From the NCBI RefSeq assembly GCF_000499385.1, contig NW_013653209.1, positions 1-44,343 of the forward strand: a DNA stretch of 44,343 nt. Direction: 5' to 3'. Positions 34,189-43,441 of this stretch are shown piece after piece. The notes below the pieces were generated by a model. It was not told where the DNA came from, searched no databases, and saw only the letters and a list, made by a program, of their open reading frames with translations. Position 1 is the stretch's first letter. Each line of letters begins with the position of its first letter. A program made the translations under genes and the position numbers. Source of the DNA: Eimeria necatrix. Its lineage: Eukaryota; Apicomplexa; Conoidasida; Eucoccidiorida; Eimeriidae.

Positions 34189-35875
34189 AGTTGCAAATGC
34201 TGCTGCTGCCCGCGCCGCCGGCCTCGAGGCCCCCGGGGGCCCCGACTCTGTCTACGGCCCCCACATTTCTGTCTTGTGTTTAAATGCTTATCTTGTCCCT
34301 CCAATTGTCTCTTGGAATCCTTACTTGTGGGCCCCCTTTTGGAGCTGCAAGAGGCCCTTCGAGAGGGCAGAACAGGTCTGCCAAATGAGCTGCAAGGGCC
34401 TCTCCATTTAAAGCATTTTAAGTCATTTGCTGCTGAGGAGCTTCTCCATTTAAATCATTTTAAGTCATTTGCTGCTGAAGAGCTTCTCCATTTAAAGCAT
34501 TTTAAGTCATTTGCTGCCGAGGAGCTTCTCCATTTAAAGCATTTTAAGTTAGTTGCTGCTGCATGCAGTTAAGGGTCCTCTACATTTAAAGCAATTTAAG
34601 TCATTTGCTGCTGCATGCAGTAGAGGAGCTTCCACAGTTAAAGCATTATAAGTTAATTGCTGCTGCATGCAGTGGAGGAGCCTCTACATTTAAAGCATTA
34701 TAAGTTAATTGCTGCTGCATGCAGTGGAGGGGCCTTAACTCAGTTGCTGCTGCATGCAATAAAAGGCCTCCACATTCAAAGCATTTTAAGTCAATTGCTG
34801 CTGCATGCAGTAAACCCTGCATGCTTAATGCATTTTAAGTTAGTGCTGCTGCATGCAGCGCAGCTGGCTCTGCCTATCTTGAGCATTTAAAATCATTTGC
34901 TGCTGCATGCAGTGCAGGGGCCCTATTTATCTTAAGCATTTTAAATCAGCTGCTGCTGCATGCATTATCAGCGCAGTCTTTTGCTTTCTTTTTGTCTGTC
35001 TTCACTTATGTCAAATTTTCGCCACCAGTTTGCCATTAGTGTGGCCACTTCATTCATTTTGCACTTTATTCCCCACAAATGACCATTCAAGTTTTCACAT
35101 TTAATACATTTTCATATCCTCTAATTGAAACAGATTCAAACTTGCATTTTATTGCATTTTTTTTGTTTATAATCACTCTGCTGCAGCTGTGAGCCTGCTG
35201 CTGCTGCTGCATGCGTCTGCCGTTACATGCGTTTGCTTGTGCATGCGTCTGCTAGTGCATGCGCGTGTCCGTGCATGCGTGTGTGTTTGCATGCGTTTTG
35301 CATGCGTTTTGCATGCGTTTTGCATGCGTTTGCATGCGTTTGCATGCGTTTTGCATGCGTTTTGCGTGCGTTTTGCATGCGTTTTGCGTGCGTTTTGCCT
35401 GCAGATAGGGCGTCTGGCGGCGCAGTACGACGTGGTGTGTTTGCAAGAAGTTTGGGGCGCGAACCTGCGAGGATTGAACGCCATGGTGCTGCCAACTCAC
35501 AGCATTTTGCCGGAGACGCAGTCGAGGGGTTTGGGGGTGGTGAGCGAGGTGGTGGACCCCGTGTGTCTGTACACCCGAAAGACGGGCGGGCTCTGGTTCG
35601 CCTGGCGAGTCGCCAAGTGCCGCTTTTTGGGAATGGAGCGGCAGCTCTTTGGCGCAGCAGCTCGAGTTCCTTTTTCAAATCAAAATGTGACATCTTTGGA
35701 CTTGGATGTGAGTTCAACTTTTCCCGGAAAGCGCCTTGTGCTTCTCGGCACGCACTTCAGCGTGCTGGGCCGCCGGCCCCGCAGCGAGAACCTCCGCCAG
35801 CTAGCCAGCTTCGCCAAGCAGCTGGCCTGGAAGCAGTACCTGCACTGGCTAGCCAGGCAGCTAGCCGGCACCGCC

Positions 35876-35915
<40 letters not shown>

Positions 35916-36894
35916 CGGCGCCCTCCTTCGTTGCGGACACTGCCGTGCTGCTGCTCGGCGACTTCAACATGGACCCCGCCCGCTGCCCCCGCGACTACAG
36001 AAAGCTCTGCACTTTGGGCGGCTGCGCACTTCTGCGGGATTTGTTTGCTGCTGAACACAACCCCCACTTTGCTGCGCAGTTCACGCGAATGTCGCAGGAA
36101 GGCCGGCAGCAAATAAAAGGAAAAAACGGAAAAGTCGAGTTTTCCGGAAACAGCCTTTTTCCCTGGCCTTATCGCGGTGCGCGGCTTTGCTGCAGAGCTT
36201 TTCTCCAAACACTTTTGCTGCTGCAAACACTTTTGCTGCTGCGCTGCAGTTGCTTCCTTTTGCCTTTGCACCCCATTTAACTCTTTCTTTTCTCCGAATG
36301 TCTACGCGCAGCTTTGCTGGCGCTGCTGCTGCTGCTGCTGCTGTTGCTGCTATTGCTGCTGCTGCTGCTGCTGTTGCTGCTGTTGCTGCTGCTGCTGTTG
36401 CTGCTGCTGCTGTTCCTGCTGCTGCTGCTCTTGCTGCTGCTGCTGTTCCTGCTCTTGCTGCTGTTGCTGTTGCTGTTGCTGCTGCAGCTGCAGCTGCTGC
36501 TGCTGGTGTGTCTTGTGCTGCAGGGAGGGTGGATTACATTTTCGGGGTGGACAGTGTCTACCTGGATGCAGACGAAGTTTTGTCATTAGTTGAAAAGTTT
36601 CCTCCCGAAGGAGTTGTGGGGCCGGAGTTTGAAGAAATGGATATTCCCATTTTGAAGGAGGGGGGTTTGGTGGTGACTTTCGAGAAAATCCACTGTCTCG
36701 GTGAGTCCCAGCAGCAGCAGCAAAGCAGCACTTTTTGAAAATAAAAACAGAAAACAAATCAATTACTCAGTCCACGGACACGCATTCAAGCCTCTGCACG
36801 GACAGACACGGCTGCTGCTGCCGCTAGGAAGTGCTGCGCTGCAGCAGCAGCAGCAGGAGCAGGAGCAACAGCAGCAGCAGCAGCAGCAGCAGGA

Positions 36895-36929
<35 letters not shown>

Positions 36930-37015
36930 GGCTGCAGTTTTCCGAGGTGCAGCTGCTGCGTGCTTTCCGTGTGCCGCGTGTTACAGTGTTTGCTGAGCTG
37001 CATTTGCTGCCACTG

Positions 37016-37061
<46 letters not shown>

Positions 37062-37623
37062 AGGAATGGACATAATTGCGCAGCGTTACGGGCAAGAACT
37101 CTCAGACCACTGGCCCCTGTCCGCCCGCCTGTGCATTGGGGCCCCCCAAGTTCGAAAAGAAGATTTGCCGCTGCCGGAGAAGCAGCAGCTGCTGCGGGGC
37201 CCCTCGCTGTGTCTGGACCCTTTCAAGAGGGGCCCCCGGGGCCCCCAGCAGCCAGTGGCCAGTGTGGAAGCTGAGAAGCAATTAGCTGCTAATCAGCTGG
37301 CCGGATGGAAGCAAACAAGGGCCCCCTCTACTCTGAAGGTTTCTCCAGAAGTGAGCAGGCTGCAGCAGCAGCAGCAGGAGAGAAGACGCGCGGCGGCCGC
37401 TGCTGCTGCTGCTGCTGCTGCTGCAGCAGCCGAGGCAGCAGCAGCAGAAGCTGCACAGACTGCGGACTGGGAAGCGCAGCAAGAAGAACTGCAGCAGCAG
37501 CAAGCCCTGCAGCAGCCTGCTGCTGCGCAGCAAGAGAGCAGCTCAAGTTCAGAGTTTGAGGCTCCTAGCCCACAAGCAGCAGATGCAGCGGAGCCGCCGC
37601 TGCAGCGGGAACCCAGTGCTGCG

Positions 37624-37655
<32 letters not shown>

Positions 37656-37775
37656 GCCAGGTTTGTCTTTTTCTCCTTTTGCACTTTTTACCCTTTGCTA
37701 CCCACCAAAAGGAGTTTCGTGTCAGGGGTGCGCACGGGAATACTTGAGGGCGAAACGAGCTGCTGCTGCAGCATT

Positions 37776-37807
<32 letters not shown>

Positions 37808-37915
37808 TTTGTTTACTGTTTTGCCGCAGGACGAGCCAAAGAAAAGGGAGTGCCTCTCGCAGCCCGAAGAGCTCTGGCTGTAATGAATGCCAGACGCAAA
37901 CCCCACAGAATGTAA
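33390..37915 (+). CDS. Neutral sphingomyelinase-like EEP phosphodiesterase (6 exons)
   Basis: Member of the endonuclease/exonuclease/phosphatase fold, closest to Mg-dependent neutral sphingomyelinases, which hydrolyse sphingomyelin to ceramide and phosphocholine at membranes. Exons 33390-33642, 34191-34375, 35405-36176, 36524-36700, 37064-37660 and 37830-37915 agree in phase at every junction (T|TT, CAG|ATA, G|GG, G|GA, G|GA), giving 689 aa. Motifs: ISVLCLNAYL (N116), YDVVCLQEVW (metal-binding E161), LLGTHFSV (H263), LLLGDFNMDP (D332, N334), WPYRGRVDYIFG (D407) and QELSDHWPLSA (D477-H478). These are the catalytic residues of the fold in order. Exon 1 is Ser-rich, with a long AGC-coded Ser tract; a 12-Ser insert sits just before the GDFN motif; exon 5 continues into Gln/Ala low complexity; the C-terminus is basic (RAKEKGVPLAARRALAVMNA). 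No transmembrane segment is obvious. Lipid substrate is inferred; other EEP enzymes (inositol phosphatase, deadenylase) are less likely given the DVVCLQEVW and DYIF context. Confidence 0.85.
33551..33627 (+). repeat. CAG run coding poly-Ser (sphingomyelinase-like exon 1)
   Basis: AGC/AGT codons with occasional AAT give an almost pure Ser tract, ending only a few codons before the exon's GTGAGT donor. The same run gives Cys, Leu or Ala in antisense or shifted frames, which explains several long but spurious ORFs here. Confidence 0.85.
34399..34975 (+). repeat. Intronic minisatellite, 42-bp units expanding to about 50 bp
   Basis: Units beginning (C/G)CTTCTCCATTTAAAGCA start at 34399, 34441, 34483 and 34525, an exact 42-bp period. 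Later units gain GCTGCATGCAGT and become longer and more varied (shared core: CATTTAAAGCATTTTAAGT, TTGCTGCTGCATGCAG). The array fills the first half of intron 2 of the sphingomyelinase-like gene, beginning 24 bases after its donor. A frame reads through four units as a 14-residue repeat, but not in the frame of exon 2. Confidence 0.9.
35209..35404 (+). repeat. TGCATGCGTTT minisatellite ending at a splice acceptor
   Basis: About 17 copies of an 11-bp unit (TTTTGCATGCG, with 10-bp and GTG variants). The last unit is changed to TTTTGCCTGCAG and forms the acceptor of exon 3 at 35404. It is the second half of intron 2. The frame through it encodes a repetitive Cys/Met/Arg/Phe peptide that I regard as non-coding. 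Confidence 0.9.
36313..36523 (+). repeat. CTG run forming most of intron 3
   Basis: About 210 bp of nearly uninterrupted CTG/TTG/CTC triplets, ending in GTGCTGCAG, the acceptor of exon 4 of the sphingomyelinase-like gene. Confidence 0.85.
36840..37063 (+). repeat. CAG then CTG runs in intron 4 (potential hairpin)
   Basis: A CAG-rich run (36840-36930) is followed about 80 bp later by an uninterrupted CTG run (37015-37063) that ends in the acceptor of exon 5. The two are complementary, so the intron RNA could fold back into a long hairpin. Confidence 0.8.
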
Positions 37916-37924
37916 ACTCAGCTC

Positions 37925-38300
37925 GGGTGTATGTACACCGCAGTGTGAGCGCTGGGCGCGGCAGCCGCGGGTGTCTGTACACCGCAGTGCCAGGTGTATG
38001 TACACTAGACTGTGAAGTGTATGTACACCAGACTGCCAGGTGTACGTACACTAGACTGTGAGGTGTATGTACACCAGACTGCCAGGTGTACGTACACTAG
38101 ACTGCAAGGTTTTTGTGAACTGGACTGCCTGGCGCATGAACAGTAGGCTGCCAGGTGTACGTACACCAGACTGTCAGGTGTATTTGCACTAGACTTGCAG
38201 GTGTATGTACACTCGGCTGCCAGGTGTATGTACACTACTAGCGCGCCAGGTGTACGTACACTAGACTGCGAGGTGTACGTACACTAGACCGCCGGACGCA
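37925..38300. repeat. 23-bp GTACAC minisatellite downstream of sphingomyelinase-like gene
   Basis: Alternating units AGGTGTAYGTACACYAGACTG plus 2-3 bases form a 23-bp period with 46-bp alternation (CACTAG and CACCAG versions). Each unit holds the near-palindrome GGTGTACGTACACC. The array starts ten bases after the stop codon of the upstream gene; isolated related copies occur later. Confidence 0.85.
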
Positions 38301-38324
38301 GGGGAGCCGTGCTATGGAGGGAAT

Positions 38325-38375
38325 CTTTTATTCTTTGTGCTGTAATGAGTCTTTTATTCTTTGTGCTGTAATGAC
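38325..38375. repeat. Short direct duplication
   Basis: TCTTTTATTCTTTGTGCTG plus TAATGA occurs twice in tandem (27-bp period), between two blocks of the GTACAC minisatellite. Confidence 0.8.
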
Positions 38376-38409
38376 AGAAGGTTTTGAATATGCATTTTCC
38401 CAATTAGAT

Positions 38410-38690
38410 TCTGATGTACATACACCTCAGCATAAGAGGTGCGCGTACAGCTCAGCGCAGGTGTACGTACAGTTTAAGTGCTGTGTGTGCGCACGCATCT
38501 CAGCAGCAGGTACAGCTGCTGCTGCTGCTACTGCTGTTGCTGCTGCTGCTGCTGCTGCTGCTGAAAACGCAGCTGCGTGTCGAACTCTCGGGCCCGCGCC
38601 CGTGCTGTCGCGCCTAACTAAAGCGTGGGGTGTACGCACACCTGGTGTACGTACACCGGGTGTACGTACACCTGGACGCAGCCCTCGGCG
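38410..38690. repeat. Dispersed GTACAC units and a CTG run
   Basis: Further copies of the TGTACGTACA core appear at about 38414-38480 and, as three close copies, at 38628-38670. Between them is a CTG run at 38515-38562. Frames through this block read GVRTPGVRTPGVRTP, a product of the repeat and not evidence of a gene. Confidence 0.7.
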
Positions 38691-38699
38691 TCTGTACAG

Positions 38700-38847
38700 A
38701 ACTAAAGAGGCCAAGTGAGGCCAGTTTTTTGCATTTAAAGAATCGGGACTGGTGAGAGCTCAGAGGTCTTCCAGCAAAGAAGCAGCAGTGCTGGAGGCGG
38801 TCTGTGCAGATACAGACGCAGCCACGCCGCGGCTTTGCTGCAGCGGC

Positions 38848-38885
<38 letters not shown>

Positions 38886-39480
38886 GCGTTCTAGCTGCGG
38901 CCCCTCTATGCCCTCGAGTAGCCCATTTAAAGGCCCCGGGACAAAAACAAAACTTGCCGGGGTTCGAACCCCCGAGGTTTCCAAAAGGGCCGCAGAATGG
39001 CCAAAGTGCTGCGCGGGGCTTTTTGGGGCTTCTTCTTTAACTTCGAGGTCTTGTGGGGAAATCACCTGCGGGCAAAAAGACTGCACTCAGCCACTTTTTT
39101 TGCTGCTGCAGCAGAACCAGCTGCTGCTGCTGCTTGCATGCTTGCATGCATGCACTCAGCAGCAGAACCAGCTGCTGCTGCTGCTTGCATGCATGCATGC
39201 ATGCACTCAGCAGCAGAACCAGCTGCTGCTGCTGCTTGCATGCGTGCTGCAGGTGCAGCAGCGCGGGCTGCTGCTGCTTGCATGCATGCAAGCAGCAGCA
39301 GGGGCTGCTGCACCAGCTGGGCAAAGGACAAAACACGGAAAGTGCTGCTGCAGCGAAACTGCTGCAGCAAAACTGCTGCAGCAAAACTGCTGCAGCAAAA
39401 CTGCTGCAGCAAAACTGCTGCAGCAATACTGCTGCAGCAAAACTCACCCCCACAAGAGAAGCTGAGGGGGATGACTGAGT
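38700..39480. repeat. CAG run, 51-bp repeat and 14-bp repeat block
   Basis: A CAG run (38850-38884) is followed by three 51-bp units starting GCAGAACCAGCTGCTGCTG at 39111, 39162 and 39213, each carrying TGCATGCATGCA. Then about six 14-bp units of CTGCTGCAGCAAAA occupy 39355-39440. The 14-bp unit cycles through all three frames, so ORFs survive here without selection. No gene is called. Confidence 0.85.
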
Positions 39481-39794
39481 CAAAGGCTGCGGGTCAATGG
39501 GGCCCCCCAGGGGGGCCCCCCGCTTCCCCCCGAAGCTGCTGCGGGCGCATGCAGCAAGTGTGCTGCTGCAGTTCTCTTTGCGGCTGCGCCGCAGCGCAGC
39601 AGGCAGCCAGCTGCTGCTGCGCCGCGCCCCTGCAACAGCAGCAGCAGCAGCAAGCCACTGCTGCACCTGAGGCACGCCGTGCCCAGACACTGCGCTCCAG
39701 CCAACCACTTGGCAGCTGCAGACACAGCAGCAGCAAACAGCAGCAACAACGCATGCAGCAGCAGTACCCACTCCCCCCCCAATCTAACCAAAGG

Positions 39795-39985
39795 GCCCCA
39801 CGGACCTTGGGGGCCCCGGGGGCCCCAGAAGCCTCAGGGGCCCCAGGGGCCCCAGGGGCCTCAGGGGTCCCGGGGGCCCCAAGGGCCTGAGGGGCCCCCG
39901 GGGCCTCGCGAGCCTCAGGGGCCCCAGGGGCCCCAGGGGCCCCTGAGGCCCTAAGAGCCCCCAGGGGCCCCTGGGGCCTCCCAGA
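39795..39985. repeat. GGGGCCCCA 9-bp array
   Basis: GC-rich units GGGGCCCCA and GGGGCCTCA with a 9-bp period. One strand reads as a collagen-like GPQGPQ peptide, the other as GAPGAP. Because the unit is itself near-palindromic and lies in a repeat block without splice or start context, I treat it as non-coding. Confidence 0.85.
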
Positions 39986-40029
39986 AAAGAAATGAGCAGC
40001 CCCATGGGGAGAGGGATGCATGCGAAAGA

Positions 40030-40372
40030 GAGGCGTGAGAGAAATAAACACAAGTCCGGCGCCGGGGAGAAAAAAGCACAAGACAAGAAAAAAAAGAATA
40101 AATGAAAAAAAAGATAAGTCGAACGGCCAAAGAAGAAGAAAAATTAAAAAAAAAGAGATTAAAGGATCTGCAGAGTTGAAAAGATTAAAAGTGAAATTGA
40201 GAAAAAGAAAAAAAGAAATTTGGAAAAGTGCTGACGTTCTTTTGACTTCGTCGGGAAGAGCCAAAAGCTCCTCCACTTCTGCAGGCCTTTTGGCCGATCT
40301 CAAGTCCTAAAAACAAATAAAATAAAATAAAAATAAATAAAAATAAATAAAAATAAATAAAAATAAAAAACT
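40030..40372. repeat. A-rich tract and (AAATAAAA)n
   Basis: On the plus strand AAAAAG/AAAAT-rich sequence runs from about 40060 to 40220, and a cleaner AAATAAAAATA repeat occupies 40314-40372. On the minus strand these supply pyrimidine-rich sequence; the second is directly upstream of the acceptor TTTTTAG at 40307. Confidence 0.8.
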
Positions 40373-40944
40373 TGCAAGAAGGAAGTGGGAATTCGCGACG
40401 CCGCCCGGGAGGTGTACAGACACTCGAACTCAGAACGCGCGCCGGGGAACACACTGCCAGTCACGCGCATGCATGCACTTTGCATGCATTTTGCATGCAT
40501 TTTGCATGCATTTGCATGCATTTTGCATGCATTTTGCATGCATTTTGCATGCATTTTGCATGCATTTCGCATGCATTTCGCATGCAATATGCATGCAACG
40601 TGCATGCAACATGCATGGAACATGTGCGCAGCATGCATGCAACATGCACATGCATGCAACATGCATGCAACTGGGGGGCCCCCCCTAGGGGCCCCCGGGG
40701 GGGCCCCCAGGGGGGCCCCTGGGGCCCCTGGAGGGGGCCCCCAAGGGGGCCCCCGGGGGCCCCCAAGGGGGCCCCCTGGCGAGGGTATTACCTGTTTGGT
40801 TGCGAGGACAAGAAAAGGAGTTTCTCTTCTTAAAACGAACTGCTCGTCATAAAAGATTTCGAAAAGTTCTCGACGAGCTTCTGAAAAAGCTGCAGCGCGG
40901 GAAGAGGCGTCTAGGGCGAAGCAGACGCAGTCTGCTTTCTGCGC

Positions 40945-40994
<50 letters not shown>

Positions 40995-41292
40995 GCAGCA
41001 AGTGAGGGGAGCCACACAGACGCGCCTCGCAGCAGCCAGCAGCAGCCAGCAGCGTCTCGTGCCGCTGCACAGCGGCGGCAGCAGCAAGCTCGCTGCAGCA
41101 GCAAGGCAGCAGCAGCAAGGCAGCAGCAGCAGCAAGGCAGCTGCAGCAGCAGCAAGGCAGCTGCAGCAGCAGCAAGGCAGCTGCAGCAGCTAACTGTTCT
41201 CACTCGCTGCAGTCCCTGCCATTCTTGCTGCTCTCCGTCTCCCCCGGCCACGTCATAGACCTGCACATGGACTGCTGCGCCTTGTCTTTTGC

Positions 41293-41328
<36 letters not shown>

Positions 41329-41760
41329 AGCCGCTGCTGCTGCTGCTGCTGACGCTGCCGTCGCTGCTGCCCGTAGTTGCCGGTGTCTCCAAGTCAAACG
41401 AAGAGACACTCAACAAAGTGTCTCCGTCGCACCCGCTGCTTCCTTCCTCTGCTGCTGCAGCAGCAGCAGCAGCAGCAGCAGCTGGCCCCCCGCAGTGCAG
41501 CACGAAAGACTCTCTGAGCCAGGCAGGGACAGCAGCAGCAGCAGCAGCACAGATAGCTCTTTCCCCTCAACAACAGCAGATGGCTCAGCTGCAGCGCAGC
41601 AGCAGCTGCTGCTGCTGCTCCTGCAGCGGCAGCAGCAGCAAGTGCTACAGCAGCACGAAAGCAGCAGTCGCTGCTGTCTCGTCTCGCCAGGACTGCCGCA
41701 GCGTTTACAGCAGCAGGAGCAGCAGCAGGAGAAGCAGCCGGAGCAGCAGCAGGAGCCGCA

Positions 41761-41830
<70 letters not shown>

Positions 41831-41852
41831 CCGCAGCAGCAGCAGCAGCAGC

Positions 41853-41888
<36 letters not shown>

Positions 41889-42032
41889 TGCAGCAGCAGC
41901 AGCAGCAGCAGCAGCAGCACTGACGTGTTGTTGCCGACGGAGGGCCTAGTTGGTATAAAGGCCCCCAGCTTGAGTCTGTACACCAGAGCAGTTTTGCCTG
42001 AAAAGCGGCGCCCCACAAGCAGCACGCGCAAG

Positions 42033-42082
<50 letters not shown>

Positions 42083-42268
42083 GCAGCGGGCGAGGAGGCG
42101 GCCCCAGGCGCGGCTGGGGCGCGCCAGCAGGTCCCGCGGCCGCATCTGCAGCAGCTGCAGCAGCAGCTGCTGCAGCAGCTGCAGCAGCAGCTCACAGCAG
42201 CTTCTGCTGCTGCTCAGCAACTGCTGCGGCCACCGACAGCAGCAGCGCCGAGCGATTCGGCCGAACAT
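40236..42268 (-). CDS. SRPRB: SRP receptor beta-like small GTPase (partial model)
   Basis: Best read as the ER-membrane beta subunit of the signal recognition particle receptor, which anchors SR-alpha. Minus-strand exons: from about 42268 to 41921, about 41446-41204, 40938-40792, and 40306 to about 40236. Motifs: P-loop LRVLLVGRRFSGKTALVYRL; AFIPTRPSVGNN (switch I region); VQVYDVAGGDGEQQEWQGLQ (G3, normally D-x-P-G); KADCVCFALDASSRAAAFSE; TPFLVLATKQ joined to DLRSAKRPAEVEELLALPDE, i.e. the G4 motif T-K-Q-D formed across an intron (N/T-K-x-D). Phases are zero at the last two junctions. Introns are almost pure CTG or minisatellite. The N-terminal limit is unclear: Leu/Gln-rich sequence before the P-loop may be intron, and no clear membrane anchor was found. 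Exons after 40236 (G5 region) were not found, so the 3' end is provisional. Other Arf/Sar-like GTPases are less likely. Confidence 0.68.
40466..40670. repeat. TGCATGCATTT minisatellite inside SRPRB-like intron
   Basis: About 15 or more copies of an 11-bp unit TTTTGCATGCA, later diverging to AACATGCATGC. It closely resembles the TGCATGCG array at 35209-35404 in another gene's intron. Confidence 0.9.
40672..40783. repeat. GGGGGCCCCC array adjoining a splice donor
   Basis: GGGGCCCC-rich sequence of about 110 bp, similar in composition to 39795-39985. On the minus strand it begins a few bases after the GTAATA donor at 40791. Confidence 0.8.
40949..41196. repeat. CAG runs forming SRPRB-like intron
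   Basis: A pure CAG run (40949-40993) and AGCAGCAAGGC-type 18-bp units (41095-41185) fill the intron between the G3 and KADC exons. Minus-strand sequence is therefore CTG/TTG-rich right up to the TGCGCAG acceptor. Confidence 0.85.
41450..41920. repeat. CAG repeat intron between P-loop and G3 exons
   Basis: About 470 bp dominated by CAG/CAA/GAG triplets, with an almost pure stretch at 41768-41826. On the minus strand it opens GTGCTGCTG and closes in CTGCAGCAGAG, so both splice sites sit inside repeat. The plus strand reads as a long Gln or Ser ORF that I consider spurious. Confidence 0.75.
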
Positions 42269-42294
42269 GCGATCGCTGCCGCCGCTGCTGCAAC

Positions 42295-42333
<39 letters not shown>

Positions 42334-42501
42334 ACCTCCTTTTGCTGAAACAGAAGCAGCTGCTGCAGTTCTTTGCTGCTGCTGCTTGCCTCGGCTTCAA
42401 CGACTTGCCTGCTGCTGAGCTGCATGTACACCCGAATTCACGCGGCTGGAGAGCTGCTGCTGCCACGAGGCATCAGTCGAGCTGCTGCATCAGCAGCGGC
42501 A

Positions 42502-42540
<39 letters not shown>

Positions 42541-42839
42541 ATTGCTGCTGCTGCTGCTGCTAAGAGAATGATGGCACCTCGGAGAGGCTTGGGCCTAGAG
42601 GCGCCTTCTTATGGCGCCTCTGCTGCTGCTGCCATAGCGGAAGCTCCAAGAGCAGCGGGAGCAGCTAGTGCAGCAGCAGCAAAGACAACAGCAGCAGCAG
42701 CAAGGAGAGCAGCAGCAGCAGCAGCTGCAGCTTCCCAGCCACTCAAACTGCAGCAGCAACTGCCCACTCTCGGCTATCCAGATGCAGATGCGCGCCGCTG
42801 CTTCTATAAACAAGTGACACGCCAACGCGCAATGAATTC

Positions 42840-42875
<36 letters not shown>

Positions 42876-43400
42876 GAAGAGCAGCAGCAGAGGCCAGGGC
42901 CACCGAAGGCTGCCGGGTGTATAGACAGCTCGCAGTGTCTAAGTTTCCGCCAGTTGTAAAGCCACTTTTATCTTCGAAGAATCTTTTTAAAGACAACTAC
43001 TTTTGAGATTTTGGCTGCACTGGTGCATGCGCTCGCCGCGGCGCTCCTAAGACAGCCCCGTCGGCAGCTGCGAAGGAATTTACTGCATTTATTTGAATTA
43101 TTTGCAAAAATTAATTAAAATGATTCCAAAAATGTCGAAATTTGCGCGAGGGAAGCGGTAGAAGGGGTGGGTGCACACCCCTGGGGTGTACAGACACCTG
43201 GAGCTCGCGCGCCGCTTGTTTCGCCAGACTGCACTTTTCCAAACTCTTCCACAATTCATTTATTTGCAAATTCAATTCTTTTTATTTTTCTTCATTTAAT
43301 TCACAAAAAAAGCCAACTCTTTGCCGCGGAAAGCCGCCGCTCCTTCCCTACCAAAGGAGTGTTCCCGCTCGCACAGCGCACAAGAACACCGGGGGGTTTG
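42269..43400. other. Repeat-rich region, no gene called
   Basis: CTG runs lie at 42296-42336 and 42498-42562, a CAG-rich stretch at 42665-42735 and a CAG run at 42840-42876. A plus-strand frame (42373-42924) is mostly Ala/Ser, with one non-repetitive part (TLGYPDADARRCFYKQVTRQ) that could be an exon fragment, but I cannot place it. GTACAC-like solo motifs occur at 42424-42433 and 43187-43199. 42940-43140 is AT-rich. Confidence 0.5.
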
Positions 43401-43441
43401 GGTTTTAGGGTTTAGGGTTTAGGGTTTAGGGTTTAGGGTTT
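43401..43441 (+). repeat. Telomere-like (TTTAGGG)n array
   Basis: Five consecutive TTTAGGG units, the plant/apicomplexan-type telomere heptamer, preceded by GGGTTTTAGGG. Confidence 0.95.

Noticed and set aside
34399..34975. CRISPR-like regular repeats
   Set aside because: Units are head-to-tail minisatellite without unique spacers, inside a eukaryotic intron.
35189..35404. N-terminal Cys/Met/Arg repeat peptide fused to the sphingomyelinase-like ORF
   Set aside because: It is read-through of the TGCATGCG array; the true upstream exon at 34191-34375 joins in phase and supplies the missing catalytic N116 segment.
38953..38976. tRNA T-arm-like GGGGTTCGAACCCCCG
   Set aside because: Matches a B-box, but no paired acceptor stem, D-arm or anticodon arm could be placed on either strand; probably a palindromic repeat relic.
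38752..39465. 237-codon ORF as a gene
   Set aside because: Sequence is mostly CAG, 51-bp and 14-bp repeat translation; the short unique parts match nothing recognisable.
39679..39954. Collagen-like GPQ-repeat ORF
   Set aside because: Produced entirely by the 9-bp GGGGCCCCA array; no start, splice or non-repeat context supports translation.
41225..42563. Long plus-strand Gln/Ser/Cys ORFs opposite the GTPase gene
   Set aside because: They are translations of CAG/CTG runs that lie mainly in introns of the minus-strand gene; no domain is present.
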